Positions 1 through 8,681 are shown, counted from the first letter of the stretch. The stretch: 64,000 nucleotides of DNA from Schleiferia thermophila (GCF_003337435.1 NZ_QPJS01000001.1:512513-576512); one strand, 5' to 3'. Numbers and translations: made by a program. Notes: generated from the letters alone by a model not told the origin.

Positions 1-253
1 TGAGGTCATCAACGAAGCGGTATCCAGCACGCTGGGCCGGACCATTAACACATCGTTGACCACTTTATTTGTATTGGTGATCATTTTCATATTTGGAGGG
101 GAGGTGATCCGAGGCTTTATGTTTGCCTTGATGATGGGCATCATCGTAGGAACCTATTCGTCACTTTTCATTGCTACGCCGGTGGTTTATGATACCTTTA
201 GCGAAGAAGACAGGGTAAAGCTTCAGGAAGCCCACAAAGCAGCCAATGTTTAA
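1..253 (+). CDS. secDF: SecDF protein-export subunit, C-terminal end (partial)
   Basis: Only the last 83 codons are present; the reading frame enters at base 2 and the gene starts before the window. The fragment reads [17 protein letters not shown] and then two hydrophobic segments with the [13 protein letters not shown] pattern typical of the last membrane helices of SecF. In Bacteroidota SecD and SecF are usually fused into one inner-membrane protein that uses the proton gradient to help the SecYEG channel pull proteins into the periplasm. A strong hairpin terminator follows 24 bases after the stop, so the gene ends its transcription unit. The fusion cannot be seen here and is inferred from the phylum. 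Confidence 0.9.
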   Translation, partial: EVINEAVSSTLGRTINTSLTTLFVLVIIFIFGGEVIRGFMFALMMGIIVGTYSSLFIATPVVYDTFSEEDRVKLQEAHKAANV

Positions 254-276
254 TTCCTGATTAAAATACTCAGTTG

Positions 277-300
277 GCCGGGAAGATTCCCGGCTTTTTT
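277..300 (+). terminator. Rho-independent terminator after secDF
   Basis: GCCGGG (277-282) pairs with CCCGGC (289-294) around a 6-base loop and is followed directly by six T residues. This is a classical intrinsic terminator. Confidence 0.9.
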
Positions 301-335
301 CGTTTTAGCATATACTTTTGTTACGCAAAGTGTTG

Positions 336-599
336 ATGATGTTTCTGTTTATAGGTGCCAGTGAGATTTTTTTTATTCTGCTGATTGTCTTGCTTTTTTT
401 CGGAGCGGATTCCATTCCTGAAATTGCAAGAGGGCTGGGAAGAGGTATCTATGAAATCAGGCGTGCCACTCAGGATATCAAAAATGAAATCACCAAATCG
501 GCACAAGAGGTTATTGAAAAAGAGGAAATTGCAGAACAGGCCGAAACCATCCGGAAATTGAAGGATGAAATAGAGGGGACCATCAGCAGGAAAAGGTGA
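336..599 (+). CDS. tatA: TatA/TatB-like twin-arginine translocase subunit
   Basis: The protein has about 87 residues: a short N-terminus, one membrane helix (FFILLIVLLFFG), the FGxxxxPE hinge (FGADSIPEIARGLG), an amphipathic helix and a charged, coiled-coil-prone tail rich in Glu and Lys. This is the architecture of TatA/TatB, which form the pore or receptor for folded twin-arginine substrates. I prefer ATG 336 (or 339) because the extra N-terminal residues from TTG 318 fit the family poorly. The tail is longer than in the second copy at 37395, so this one may be the TatB-like or a specialised subunit. The Na+/Ca2+ exchanger gene starts 4 bases after the stop, so the two are probably cotranscribed. 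Confidence 0.82.
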   Translation: MMFLFIGASEIFFILLIVLLFFGADSIPEIARGLGRGIYEIRRATQDIKNEITKSAQEVIEKEEIAEQAETIRKLKDEIEGTISRKR

Positions 600-603
600 T
601 CAG

Positions 604-1563
604 ATGTGGTTTGTTTTTCTCATCCTTTCAATTTTTTCCATCGCGTACGGATTTTGGAATCTATTCAATTCTTTGAGCGGGTTTTTGTCGCGCTGGCAGA
701 TAAAGCCGGTTATAGCCGGATTCATTGTTTTTTCGGCCATTACTTCCCTTCCAGAAGTATTTGCTGCTGCATATAGCCTCAACCGCCAGTACACCTTGGT
801 GCCTTTGCCCATGGTGATGGGAAGTAATTTGTTTAACTACACAGTTTTGTTGGCTGTAGTGGTTGTGCTGAAAAGAGTTCGGATCAATGCCACGGCCAGG
901 GACGAAGATTTTTGGGCAGAAATACTCATTTCCATCGTTTTGTTTTTCAATTTTCTCGAAACACCGGCCATTCATTCTCTTTCTTTGCTGTCGGTGGTGT
1001 TGCTCTTTATCGTGTATGGGTTTCTGGTGCGTAAAAGCAAGTTGAGAAACAGGGAAAAAATGGCTTTTTCGTCGATGGAATTACCACGGCAGCACCACTG
1101 GTGGTTTCTCTTTGCCAAGGGGTTGGTTTTTACGATAGCGGGAGCCATCTTATTGGTTGAGGGTTCGCTCTCTCTTTCGGCCGTTACAGGGATTACTTCC
1201 ATGGTATGGTCCTATGCAGTAAACGGTGCTATTGTAAGCATTCCCGAAATTTTGTTACTTATTTATCTGATCAATGACAATCAGATTTCTGCATCGCTAT
1301 CCACCATAGCAGGTTCAGGGGTGTTTAATTGGGTCATGGGTTTTGCTGTGCCTCAATATTTTTCTGGTCTGGTACTGGATGAAACCTTACATGTACGGAG
1401 CTTGTTTGGTATCTATTATGCCACAATATTTATTGTATTTCTATGGCTTCGCTATAAAGGCAATAAAGAGCTGAAAAAAACGGAAGCCATTGCTTTGATT
1501 TCGCTGTTTTGTCTTTCGGTTTTGGCGGTTTTTTTAGAAGTTAATTTTTGCCAAAACGGGTAG
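604..1563 (+). CDS. Na+/Ca2+ exchanger family (CaCA) membrane protein
   Basis: This 319-residue protein has about ten hydrophobic segments and the two inverted alpha repeats that define the calcium/cation antiporter family. Repeat 1 is around residues 33-80 (SAITSLPEVFAA, then GSNLFNYTVLL). Repeat 2 is around 200-245 (GAIVSIPEILLL, then GSGVFNWVMG). The acidic residues within the SLPE and SIPE motifs coordinate Ca2+/Na+ in known members. The role is cation exchange across the inner membrane; the actual ion is not provable from sequence. The gene follows the TatA-like gene closely, and its 3' end overlaps the convergent sensor-kinase gene by 30 bases. Confidence 0.88.
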   Translation: MWFVFLILSIFSIAYGFWNLFNSLSGFLSRWQIKPVIAGFIVFSAITSLPEVFAAAYSLNRQYTLVPLPMVMGSNLFNYTVLLAVVVVLKRVRINATARDEDFWAEILISIVLFFNFLETPAIHSLSLLSVVLLFIVYGFLVRKSKLRNREKMAFSSMELPRQHHWWFLFAKGLVFTIAGAILLVEGSLSLSAVTGITSMVWSYAVNGAIVSIPEILLLIYLINDNQISASLSTIAGSGVFNWVMGFAVPQYFSGLVLDETLHVRSLFGIYYATIFIVFLWLRYKGNKELKKTEAIALISLFCLSVLAVFLEVNFCQNG

Positions 1564-4500
1564 ATATACTTTGAATGTAGAGCCTTTGCCGAGTTCGCTT
1601 TCCAGCTCTACAAATCCATTGTTGAGTTCGGTGTAATTTTTTACGATATACAGTCCGATTCCTGTGGAGCTTTCTCCTTTGGTTGGCTTGGCAGAGAGCC
1701 TTTGGAAGAGGCCAAACATTTTTTGCTTGTCATCTTCTGTAAATCCGGGACCCTGATCCGAAATGCTTATGACTGCATACTCCCTTCCTTTTTTTACGGC
1801 CGATGAAATCACGACCTTCACATTTGAATTTTCAGGGCTATATTTAATGGCATTTGACATCAAATTTTGAAAGACTTCACCCATTTTTCTGGCATCGATG
1901 GTAACCAGATATTTTCCGTCGGTATGATAAGTCATCTGAATGTTTTTTTGCCTGGCGTAGTTGTTCATCAGCTGGTAGTGTTCTTCTACCAATCCGGATA
2001 TTTCTACGTCTGAAAACTCCAGTTTTTGCTTATCCGACTCCAGCTTCACGCTGGTAAGTATGTCCTGGATGATGGCCGTGGTCTGATCGGTGGATTTTTT
2101 TATCATCTCCAGGTATTGTATAAACTCTTCTTTGGTCGAGGTATCGATACTCATTTCCTCAATCGTATGACTCATTAGGGCTCTGATGCCGTCGATGGCT
2201 GAGAGCGGATTTTTCAGGTCGTGTGCATACACTCCGAGCAGTTGATTTCTCTGTTCAGAAAGTTGGAAAAGTTCCTCTTTTGAGCGCTCGAGCTCTTGCT
2301 TTTCTTTTAAGAGCTCTTTGGTTCTCATTTCCACGATTTTTTCCAGTTCTCTGTTTTTTTTCTGTAGCAGAGATTCCCGATATTGTAGTACACCATAAGC
2401 TGCCATCATCAGCACAAGGATGTACAAAGCGATCATGTAACTTCTCAGGTAAAAAGGAGGTAAGACTTTGAAGGGTATTTTTAGTACATCACTGGTCATT
2501 TCATAGATATTTGTGGCGTAGATCTGAAGCTCATCATCGCCAATATTTAATTTGGGAATGACTATGGTATTGGAGTTTTCCAGTTTGATCCAATCAGCAC
2601 TTTGATTTTTCAGACGGTAGAAAAATTTGATGAAATTCTGACCTTCATAGTAAGGGGAAGTTATGTATACGACCAATGGTCCTTGGTCATAGTTGATCAC
2701 GATTTTTTTTCTGTTGTTTTCCTCTGTTATCATGCCCGGAGAGCTAAATGTAATATCTCTTATGGAGATCTTCAGAGGCTGGAAGATTTTATGCGATTTG
2801 TTCAGGTCGAGTACGTACATATTTTCAATGAATGAAATCAAGAGCAGGTTGTCTTCCGTTAAATGCCAACCGGCAAATCCCCTTTTTGGTAAATACTTAA
2901 AAATCCGATTAAAAGTGCTGTTTTGATCGATGCTATCGTTTAGCAGAAGGTATTCACTTTCTGTTCCCTTTGTAAACTTGGCAAACAGACCAATAGGTGT
3001 GAGGAGCATATTGTTGACAAAATACGATTTGGCCAATGGACCGAAATCATTGGTTTTTAAGAGCGAATTCCGGTACTTATCGAGTTTGTATACACCTTCC
3101 TGAGTGAGGATGTAAACGCGTCCGTTCAGTACTTTTACCTGGTTGTTGAAATAGGAAGGAAGACCGGATTTTGTGTCATAGAATCGTATGTAATCGTCGT
3201 GCCAAAAACCGACCCCGTTGGCGGTAGTCGAAAACCATAAAATCTGCTCGTTTTCTACTTCGACATTTTTGAGTTCTACATTTTCAAAAATCCGTACTTT
3301 GTGGATTCTGGCTTTATTTCCTTTCAGTGAGAAAATCAGTATCGAATGTGGATTAAAAACTCCGTACAGATGTTGACTTTCGCTGATGGTAAAGACCGAA
3401 ATTCCTTCCTGAAATTCCAGTATTTTTTTTCGGTTTTTTTCGTCTGCGAGATAGAGACCCTTGTTGGTGAGCAGAAGGAAGTTTTGCTCATTGTAATGGA
3501 AGAGGCCTCTGATGGATTCACTTATTTTATCCAATGGGGTAAATGAGAAATTTTCAAACTGATAGATATAAAATTCATCTGCACAGAACACCGTTCCTTT
3601 GAAATTCAAAAAGGAATGAACGACGCCTTTGATTCCGTCTTTGCTGTCGTAGACGCTGAAGGGTGAGCCGTAGTTGATAAAATTTACTACGGTATTTTCG
3701 GCGGACCAAAGGTTCCCGAATCTATCTTCATACACATGATTGACTGAGCTTCTCGTGAGGTTGTTGTCGGAGTTGAAGTGGTACAGGATTTTAAAATCCG
3801 GTTTTGTGATGATGATTCCGTTGTTTCCCAGGGCAAAGACATAGTTGCCATCGTACAATCCGGATATGTTGGATAATCTGCCGCTTTTGATGTACTCGCT
3901 TACCTCGGTGGTGAAATAGGATTGGATAGAGAGTTCATGGTCTTTTAGTGTGCATTGGATGGATATTCCATCGCTGGTAAACATTACAAGACCGTCGGGA
4001 ACCTCTACTATGGATTCGATGATTTTGTTGTTGAGTTGATCGCTGTTTTTTATAAAAATTTTTCTTTTATCATGCAGTGCATACAGTCCGATGCCTTCCT
4101 CCTGAACGATCAGATGGCGGGATGTTTTGAATGCTTTGTGAAATGTGTTGTTTTCTGCCTTGTGGATTTTAAATCGGGTGCCGTCAAACTCGAAAATGTA
4201 TTTGTTGGAAAAAAAGTAAATATTGCCATTGATGATGGTTTGCCAAACTCTGCCTAAGGATGGCTGGCTGGCCGGCAAGAGATTAACCAGGGAGAAATAG
4301 GTGAATTGATTTTTTTCGTCCAGGTCGATGTAGCCTAAATCGTCGAGGCCACCGGTGTATACAAGGCAGTTTTTTTCATCGATGTCCAGGGAGTAGATTT
4401 CGGTGTTGAGATTGTTTTTTACGATTTCCCAGTTGTATCCGTCAAATATTTTTACTCCGGAGGAGGAGGCGATGAAGATGTATCCGTTGACGTTTTGTGC

Positions 4501-4626
4501 GATTTGCCAATTGACTCCACTGCCTTTTGTAACCGTGGGGCCGAAGGTTCTGACTCTTGGTTTTGGATTGGCGGCTGTACAGAAAGCGATTAAAAAAATC
4601 AGGAAAGGGAGAAATTTTTTTCTCAA
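1534..4626 (-). CDS. Propeller-type membrane sensor histidine kinase
   Basis: From TTG 4626 the protein has about 1030 residues. Order of parts: signal peptide (RKKFLPFLIFLIAF); a long periplasmic region resembling the beta-propeller repeats of two-component regulator proteins; a Y_Y_Y-type domain near 655-715; one membrane helix near 730-750; a coiled coil to about 795; the HisKA helix with phospho-acceptor His about 802 (YAHDLKNPLSA); and an ATPase domain with N box (NLMSNAIKYS), DQGPGF and GIGLYIVKN. There is no receiver or AraC-type domain, so it is not the hybrid kind common in this phylum. Upstream TTG starts are in frame, but 4626 gives a clean signal peptide and lies just after a TATTTTTG promoter element. 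No partner regulator is adjacent. Confidence 0.88.
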   Translation of the reverse strand: MRKKFLPFLIFLIAFCTAANPKPRVRTFGPTVTKGSGVNWQIAQNVNGYIFIASSSGVKIFDGYNWEIVKNNLNTEIYSLDIDEKNCLVYTGGLDDLGYIDLDEKNQFTYFSLVNLLPASQPSLGRVWQTIINGNIYFFSNKYIFEFDGTRFKIHKAENNTFHKAFKTSRHLIVQEEGIGLYALHDKRKIFIKNSDQLNNKIIESIVEVPDGLVMFTSDGISIQCTLKDHELSIQSYFTTEVSEYIKSGRLSNISGLYDGNYVFALGNNGIIITKPDFKILYHFNSDNNLTRSSVNHVYEDRFGNLWSAENTVVNFINYGSPFSVYDSKDGIKGVVHSFLNFKGTVFCADEFYIYQFENFSFTPLDKISESIRGLFHYNEQNFLLLTNKGLYLADEKNRKKILEFQEGISVFTISESQHLYGVFNPHSILIFSLKGNKARIHKVRIFENVELKNVEVENEQILWFSTTANGVGFWHDDYIRFYDTKSGLPSYFNNQVKVLNGRVYILTQEGVYKLDKYRNSLLKTNDFGPLAKSYFVNNMLLTPIGLFAKFTKGTESEYLLLNDSIDQNSTFNRIFKYLPKRGFAGWHLTEDNLLLISFIENMYVLDLNKSHKIFQPLKISIRDITFSSPGMITEENNRKKIVINYDQGPLVVYITSPYYEGQNFIKFFYRLKNQSADWIKLENSNTIVIPKLNIGDDELQIYATNIYEMTSDVLKIPFKVLPPFYLRSYMIALYILVLMMAAYGVLQYRESLLQKKNRELEKIVEMRTKELLKEKQELERSKEELFQLSEQRNQLLGVYAHDLKNPLSAIDGIRALMSHTIEEMSIDTSTKEEFIQYLEMIKKSTDQTTAIIQDILTSVKLESDKQKLEFSDVEISGLVEEHYQLMNNYARQKNIQMTYHTDGKYLVTIDARKMGEVFQNLMSNAIKYSPENSNVKVVISSAVKKGREYAVISISDQGPGFTEDDKQKMFGLFQRLSAKPTKGESSTGIGLYIVKNYTELNNGFVELESELGKGSTFKVYLPVLAKINF

Positions 4627-4639
4627 GAATTTTTTCCGG

Positions 4640-4647
4640 CAAAAATA
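4640..4647 (-). promoter_or_regulatory. Candidate -7 promoter element of the sensor-kinase gene
   Basis: The minus strand reads TATTTTTG, matching TAnnTTTG, 13 bases before TTG 4626. No clear -33 TTG is present. The spacing supports the short signal-peptide start over the longer in-frame alternatives. Confidence 0.5.
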
Positions 4648-5312
4648 CACAGCTGTCTGTGGTTTTTTTGTGTAGTGATTGAAGTTTTGCAAGGTCGGAT
4701 TTTTCGGGGGATTGGAAAATTCCTGCAAACGCAAAAATTCCCAGTGTATTTGAAAAAAAGGCTGCCAAAGATCCGATGAATCTCAGGTGATTTATCTCAC
4801 CAGAGACAAAGGCCGGAATCTTCAGCCATGCCTTGGGAAAGACGAGCTTGCAACTTGTGTTTTTAGGGTATTGGTCTGGTGGATTTTCAGGTGATTTTTG
4901 CTTGGATTGGAGCCTGTGTGATGTATTGTAGCCGGAGGGTTTTGGATGTGAAGGAGTGTTGTTTTTGTTTTTTGCTTTTTTGGGTGATTAGTTTTTACTT
5001 GAAGGGTAAAATTTTGAGGGTCGTAGATGGCTGTGATGGCCGGGTGGTTTTGTGTCGTTTTTTTACGTTTTTGTTTGTAACAACAATGGGGTTTTCGTGG
5101 CTATATTTTTTCGATTGTGGTCCTGAAGTCGGTATGTGTGTTGGTAGGATGGGGCTAATCTGTGCTTGATGGATGTGGGATTCTGTTGGAGTGTGGGTTT
5201 GAGCTGTTGGGTAATGGGTGGAATTGGTTGGTTGGGTTGGTTGTTTCTGAATCGGGTTGTGTTGAAATGATGGGTGTAGGTGTGTGTGTATGGTATGCAA
5301 GCGTTTGTTTTT

Positions 5313-5479
5313 GGTCCGGGGGCGTGTTGCCCCCGGGCATTGCGTGAGGGATGCGGAGGGCGCCCGCAGGGCGGTGCGGAGCGCAGCGGAGCACGGGAGC
5401 GAAGCGCACCCCGGAGCAGCCCGACCCCGCGCGGTAAGGCCACTGTATGGTGGCCGGCGCGCGGGGGCACGCCCTGGTA
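5313..5479. repeat. GC-rich palindromic interspersed element
   Basis: A sharply bounded block of about 165 bases, far richer in G+C than its flanks. Its ends carry a 7-base inverted repeat, GGGCGTG (5320-5326) and CACGCCC (5468-5474). Inside are a small hairpin, GGGGGC/GCCCCC (5318-5323 with 5329-5334), and a nested cruciform, CCCCGCGC (5425-5432) with GCGCGGGG (5459-5466) enclosing GGCCAC (5438-5443) with GTGGCC (5450-5455). The middle has repeated GCGGAGC/GGGAGCGAAGCG-like units. From memory, very similar blocks are scattered in many copies in Saprospiria and related genomes, usually between genes; this cannot be confirmed from one copy. It lies just downstream of the TonB receptor gene. 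Confidence 0.7.
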
Positions 5480-5499
5480 AAAATCTGGAATTAAAAGGG

Positions 5500-7827
5500 T
5501 TACTCGAGGGTGACCTGGTACTGAAGGAGTATGCGCATGGGGGGACCGAGGAAGGCTGGGCGGATCATGACTTCGCGGTTGAGGAGGTTGTCGATGATGA
5601 GGTTGGCCATGGCGCCGGAGGGCCATCGGTAGCCGATGCGCAGGTCGATGAGGAGGTCTCCGCGGTTGAGGCGCTGATGGACGGATTGTACGCCGGGGAT
5701 GACCTGGTAGAAGACGCGGTCGAGGTTTCGCATGTAGTCGTTGAAGCGGATGGAGATGCCGGCGCGGTAGCCGAGGCGGGTGTGGGTGTATTGGAGGTCG
5801 GTTTTGAGGAGGTGGCGATAGCGGTATTTTAGGGTGCCGGTGGAGTCGTCGGTGCTGAGGTCGGAGTATTTGAGGGGCTGGCCGGTGATGTCGTTGAGGA
5901 TGAAGGGTTGGTCGGGGAAGCGGACGTGTGGGTCGCTGTAGGCGTATCCGGCGAGGAATTGGATTTGATGGTGGGAGTGGCTGTAGAGGCCGGTGGCGGT
6001 GAGCTCGAAGCCCTGGATGCGGACGGGGCCGATGTTTACGGATTTGAAGCCGAGCTGGCGCTGGATTTGGGCGAAGCCGCCGGTGGTGTCCCAGCGGGAG
6101 AAGGTGAACTCAATCATGTCGTCGAAGTCCATGCGGTAGAGGGCGAATTCGAGTTGCATTTTGAGGTGCTGGCCGGCGGAGAGGAGTTGTTTGAGACCGA
6201 GTTCGTAGGTGTTGCCGTATTCGGGATTGAGGCGGGGGTTGGGGAAGATGTTGACAGTGCCTACGTTGGTACGGGTGAAGGCTTCGGCCATGGAGGGGAA
6301 CCGGAAGCCCTGGCCCCAGGAGGCAAAGAGGTGGGTATAGGGTGCGGCCTGGTAGTTGGCTCCGAAGCGAAATACGGGGCGTGCCTGGGACCGGTTGTCA
6401 AGGAGGAAGTGTTCGTAGCGGGTACCGGCGCTGAGGTTGAATCTGCGGAGGCGGTAGTCGGTCTGGATGTAGGCGGCCAGGTTACGGCTGGTGTGCCGGC
6501 CTACGAAGAGCTCGCTGTTGCTCACTGCCCAGAGGCCAAAGAGTCCTGTGGTGATTTTCCAACCGGAGTGGGAAAGCCACTGTGTCTGGTACTGCAGGAG
6601 ATAGGATTGGCTGGCATTGTCGAATACGGTGCTGTCGTCGCGGGATTGATTGTCGATGGCGAGGAGGCGGGCGTTGATCTCGTGGCGGAGGACGCCGGTG
6701 GAGCGAAATTGATGGAAGGTGAGCCAGGGGTCGATGTGGTAGGTAAAGCCGGCATTGGTAGTGATGCTGCTGTCCAGGGCGATGAGGGCCTGGTCTTCGC
6801 CGTTCCAGATGAGGGGGCTGGCACTACGGCGGTAGGAGATGTTTCCGTTGAGGCCGTAGTGCAGGTGGCGGCTGCGGTTGAAGTGGGTTTTGAAGAAGAG
6901 TCGTCCGCGGTTGTCGGGGGAGCGCCATTGGTAGCCTTCGTCCCACTGGCCGAGCGCTGAGATGAGGTAGCCAAACCAGCGGTTGGGGTTGGTGGAGTCG
7001 TCGATTTTATTTTGGAGGCTCATTTGCAGTCCGCCGAGGGATTGGAGGCCGGTCCACCAGCGCAGCTCCGGGCGCGGGGCGATGGGATGGCCGCCGGCGA
7101 AGAGATTGACCCATGTGCGCTTGTGGTAGTCGCTGCGTGTGCGGACATTGATGACTCCATTAAGGGCGCTGGAGCCGTACAGGGCTGAGGAGGCGCCTTT
7201 GATGATTTCCATCTGGTCGAGCGATTCGAAGGGGACGATGGTCCACTGGACCTGGTTGGCGTCGGGGGAGATGAGGGGGAGGTTGTCCAGCAGCAGGAGT
7301 ACGCGGGTACCGGCTCCGTAACTCCACCCAGAGCCGGAGCGAATGTTGGCCTGGCCGTCGTTGACATTAACGCCGGGCACCTGATTCATGGTTTGCTGTA
7401 TGTCGGTGGGGTTTTTGTTTTCGACCAGGTTGGGGCGTATGACGGTGAGGGAGACGGTGGTCTCTTCGATGCGCTGCTGGGCTTTGGAGGCGGTAATCAC
7501 TACATTGGGCAGGGAGTAGGTTTCTTCTCTGAGGGTGATGTGGTACGTGGTGGTTTGCGGGTTCAGGGTGAGCCATTCGGTGCGATAACCGAGCATGCGG
7601 ATTTCGGCAGATCGGGCTCTGTCGGCGGGGACTTTCAGGGCGATGCGGCCATCGGTATCGGTGATTCCCCCACTGATGGGAGCGGTCTGCTGCTGGTCGA
7701 AAATGCGGACGGTAGCGCCGGCCAAAGGTCCCTGTACGTCCCTGATGTAGAGGGTGTAGGTGATTTGCTGCGCGCGTAGCTGTAGGGTGGTCCACAGGAA
7801 AATGAAGGAAAGTAGTCTTGCCGGCAT
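5500..7827 (-). CDS. TonB-dependent outer-membrane receptor
   Basis: This 775-residue protein starts with a signal peptide ending near LRAQQ. A carboxypeptidase-regulatory-like domain follows (about residues 22-100), then a TonB-box-like stretch (PNVVITASK), a plug domain (about 115-235, with NVNDGQANIRSGSG and IIKGASSALYGSSALNGVI) and a 22-strand-type beta barrel to the end. Such receptors import metal complexes, vitamins or other small ligands using TonB energy. It is divergent from an MbnP-like lipoprotein gene, which suggests a metal, perhaps copper, or a metallophore as ligand; that is inference. The gene is visibly more GC-rich than most of the window and the GC-rich repeat lies just past its 3' end. 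Confidence 0.93.
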   Translation of the reverse strand: MPARLLSFIFLWTTLQLRAQQITYTLYIRDVQGPLAGATVRIFDQQQTAPISGGITDTDGRIALKVPADRARSAEIRMLGYRTEWLTLNPQTTTYHITLREETYSLPNVVITASKAQQRIEETTVSLTVIRPNLVENKNPTDIQQTMNQVPGVNVNDGQANIRSGSGWSYGAGTRVLLLLDNLPLISPDANQVQWTIVPFESLDQMEIIKGASSALYGSSALNGVINVRTRSDYHKRTWVNLFAGGHPIAPRPELRWWTGLQSLGGLQMSLQNKIDDSTNPNRWFGYLISALGQWDEGYQWRSPDNRGRLFFKTHFNRSRHLHYGLNGNISYRRSASPLIWNGEDQALIALDSSITTNAGFTYHIDPWLTFHQFRSTGVLRHEINARLLAIDNQSRDDSTVFDNASQSYLLQYQTQWLSHSGWKITTGLFGLWAVSNSELFVGRHTSRNLAAYIQTDYRLRRFNLSAGTRYEHFLLDNRSQARPVFRFGANYQAAPYTHLFASWGQGFRFPSMAEAFTRTNVGTVNIFPNPRLNPEYGNTYELGLKQLLSAGQHLKMQLEFALYRMDFDDMIEFTFSRWDTTGGFAQIQRQLGFKSVNIGPVRIQGFELTATGLYSHSHHQIQFLAGYAYSDPHVRFPDQPFILNDITGQPLKYSDLSTDDSTGTLKYRYRHLLKTDLQYTHTRLGYRAGISIRFNDYMRNLDRVFYQVIPGVQSVHQRLNRGDLLIDLRIGYRWPSGAMANLIIDNLLNREVMIRPAFLGPPMRILLQYQVTLE

Positions 7828-7900
7828 GTTAGCAAAATTTTAACAACAAAGATGATGAGAATATTGGTAATGAAAAACAGGATGCAAGTGGCGAAATCGG

Positions 7901-7915
7901 GTTACCTTTGGTAAC
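7901..7915. promoter_or_regulatory. Palindromic operator over the MbnP-like gene promoter
   Basis: GTTACC-TTT-GGTAAC is a perfect inverted repeat with 6-base arms. It contains the -7 element TACCTTTG (7903-7910) of the plus-strand promoter, 18 bases before ATG 7929. A dimeric repressor bound here would cover the promoter. The regulator is unknown and not encoded next to it. Confidence 0.55.
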
Positions 7916-7928
7916 GAATGGCTTAAGG

Positions 7929-8681
7929 ATGAAAAAGACGGTTATCTTCCTGGGAACTATGCTGTGGCTATATGGCTGCCGGCCTGAAAAAGCAAAGCCT
8001 GAACCCGAGGGGGAGCGGGTGGAGGTAGTATTGGAATTCAGGCATTATTACGATGGGACACCGATGGAGCCGGAGGCTGTTTACACGGGGTCTGATGGCC
8101 GAATGGTACGTTTCCGGTATATAAGGCATCTGTTGACGAATATCTGCTTGTTGAACGATAGCGGGGATACTGTACGGCTGGAGGTGGACAGGGTGCTGAT
8201 CAGAGAGGACAAGGTGTCGTACCGATTGGGCAGTTTGCAGCCTCGGGAGGGAAGGTGGCAGATGATGTTGCTCTATGGAGTGGATTCGGTGACCAATATT
8301 ACGGTGCAACCTCCGATGGTGATGGATGTGAATGATCCGCTGGCACCTCAGTTTCCGTCGATGTACTGGACCTGGGAGAGTGGTTATCTGTTTAGCAGAA
8401 TAGAAGCTCAAGCGGATACGAGCAGGCTACCATCGGGACAGCTGAACGGGTTTCTGGATTTTCACCTGGGGAAGACCGGGTGGAGCCGGTGGCTGGGTCC
8501 GTTTCCTGTGCGCATGGAGGGGAAGAAATGGCTGCTAACCCTTACCGGAGATTTGTATCCGATGATCACGGAGCTGCAACTACCTGAGGAATTCAGCTGC
8601 CATACGTTTGAAAACACTGCGCTGGCCGCAAGAGTGATGCAAGCCATCACGGCGCACATAATGCCGCTGGAAGAGGGCTGA
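7929..8681 (+). CDS. MbnP-like lipoprotein (putative copper-binding)
   Basis: ATG 7929 gives 250 residues with a lipoprotein signal (MKKTVIFLGTMLWLYGC, lipobox LYGC). The rest fits the MbnP-like family: an N-terminal beta-strand VVLEFRHYYDG, a conserved FRYIRHLLTNI region and the hallmark MYWTWESGYLFSRIEA in the middle. In methanotrophs MbnP binds copper through a modified Trp made by the MbnH cytochrome peroxidase, and the pair sits beside TonB receptors; no mbnH is present in this window. It should be anchored in the periplasm or outer membrane. A promoter with an overlapping palindrome lies upstream, and its 3' end faces nadB 7 bases away. Copper as the ligand is inference. Confidence 0.78.
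   Translation: MKKTVIFLGTMLWLYGCRPEKAKPEPEGERVEVVLEFRHYYDGTPMEPEAVYTGSDGRMVRFRYIRHLLTNICLLNDSGDTVRLEVDRVLIREDKVSYRLGSLQPREGRWQMMLLYGVDSVTNITVQPPMVMDVNDPLAPQFPSMYWTWESGYLFSRIEAQADTSRLPSGQLNGFLDFHLGKTGWSRWLGPFPVRMEGKKWLLTLTGDLYPMITELQLPEEFSCHTFENTALAARVMQAITAHIMPLEEG

Larger units (their letters stand above)
4627..5499. other. Gene-free, GT-skewed intergenic region
   Basis: About 870 bases lie between the start of the sensor kinase and the end of the TonB receptor gene. From about 4860 to 5310 the plus strand is strongly G+T rich and poor in C. It includes a GG-tract cluster around 5216-5243 (GGTTGGTTGGGTTGGTTG) that could form a two-layer G-quadruplex. The open frames here are low-complexity and match nothing I recognise. 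The GC-rich palindromic element occupies about 5313-5479. I see no tRNA or convincing small gene. Confidence 0.6.

Noticed and set aside
4995-5626. Minus-strand frames with His/Pro/Thr-rich or Arg/Pro-rich products
   Set aside because: They are translations of the GT-skewed region and of the GC-rich repeat. Low complexity, no conserved motif, no promoter.
5908-6960. Long open frame (350 codons) on the plus strand inside the TonB receptor gene, and others nearby
   Set aside because: It is antisense to a clear TonB receptor. High G+C removes stop codons; the product is Val/Gly/Glu-rich and has no family features.
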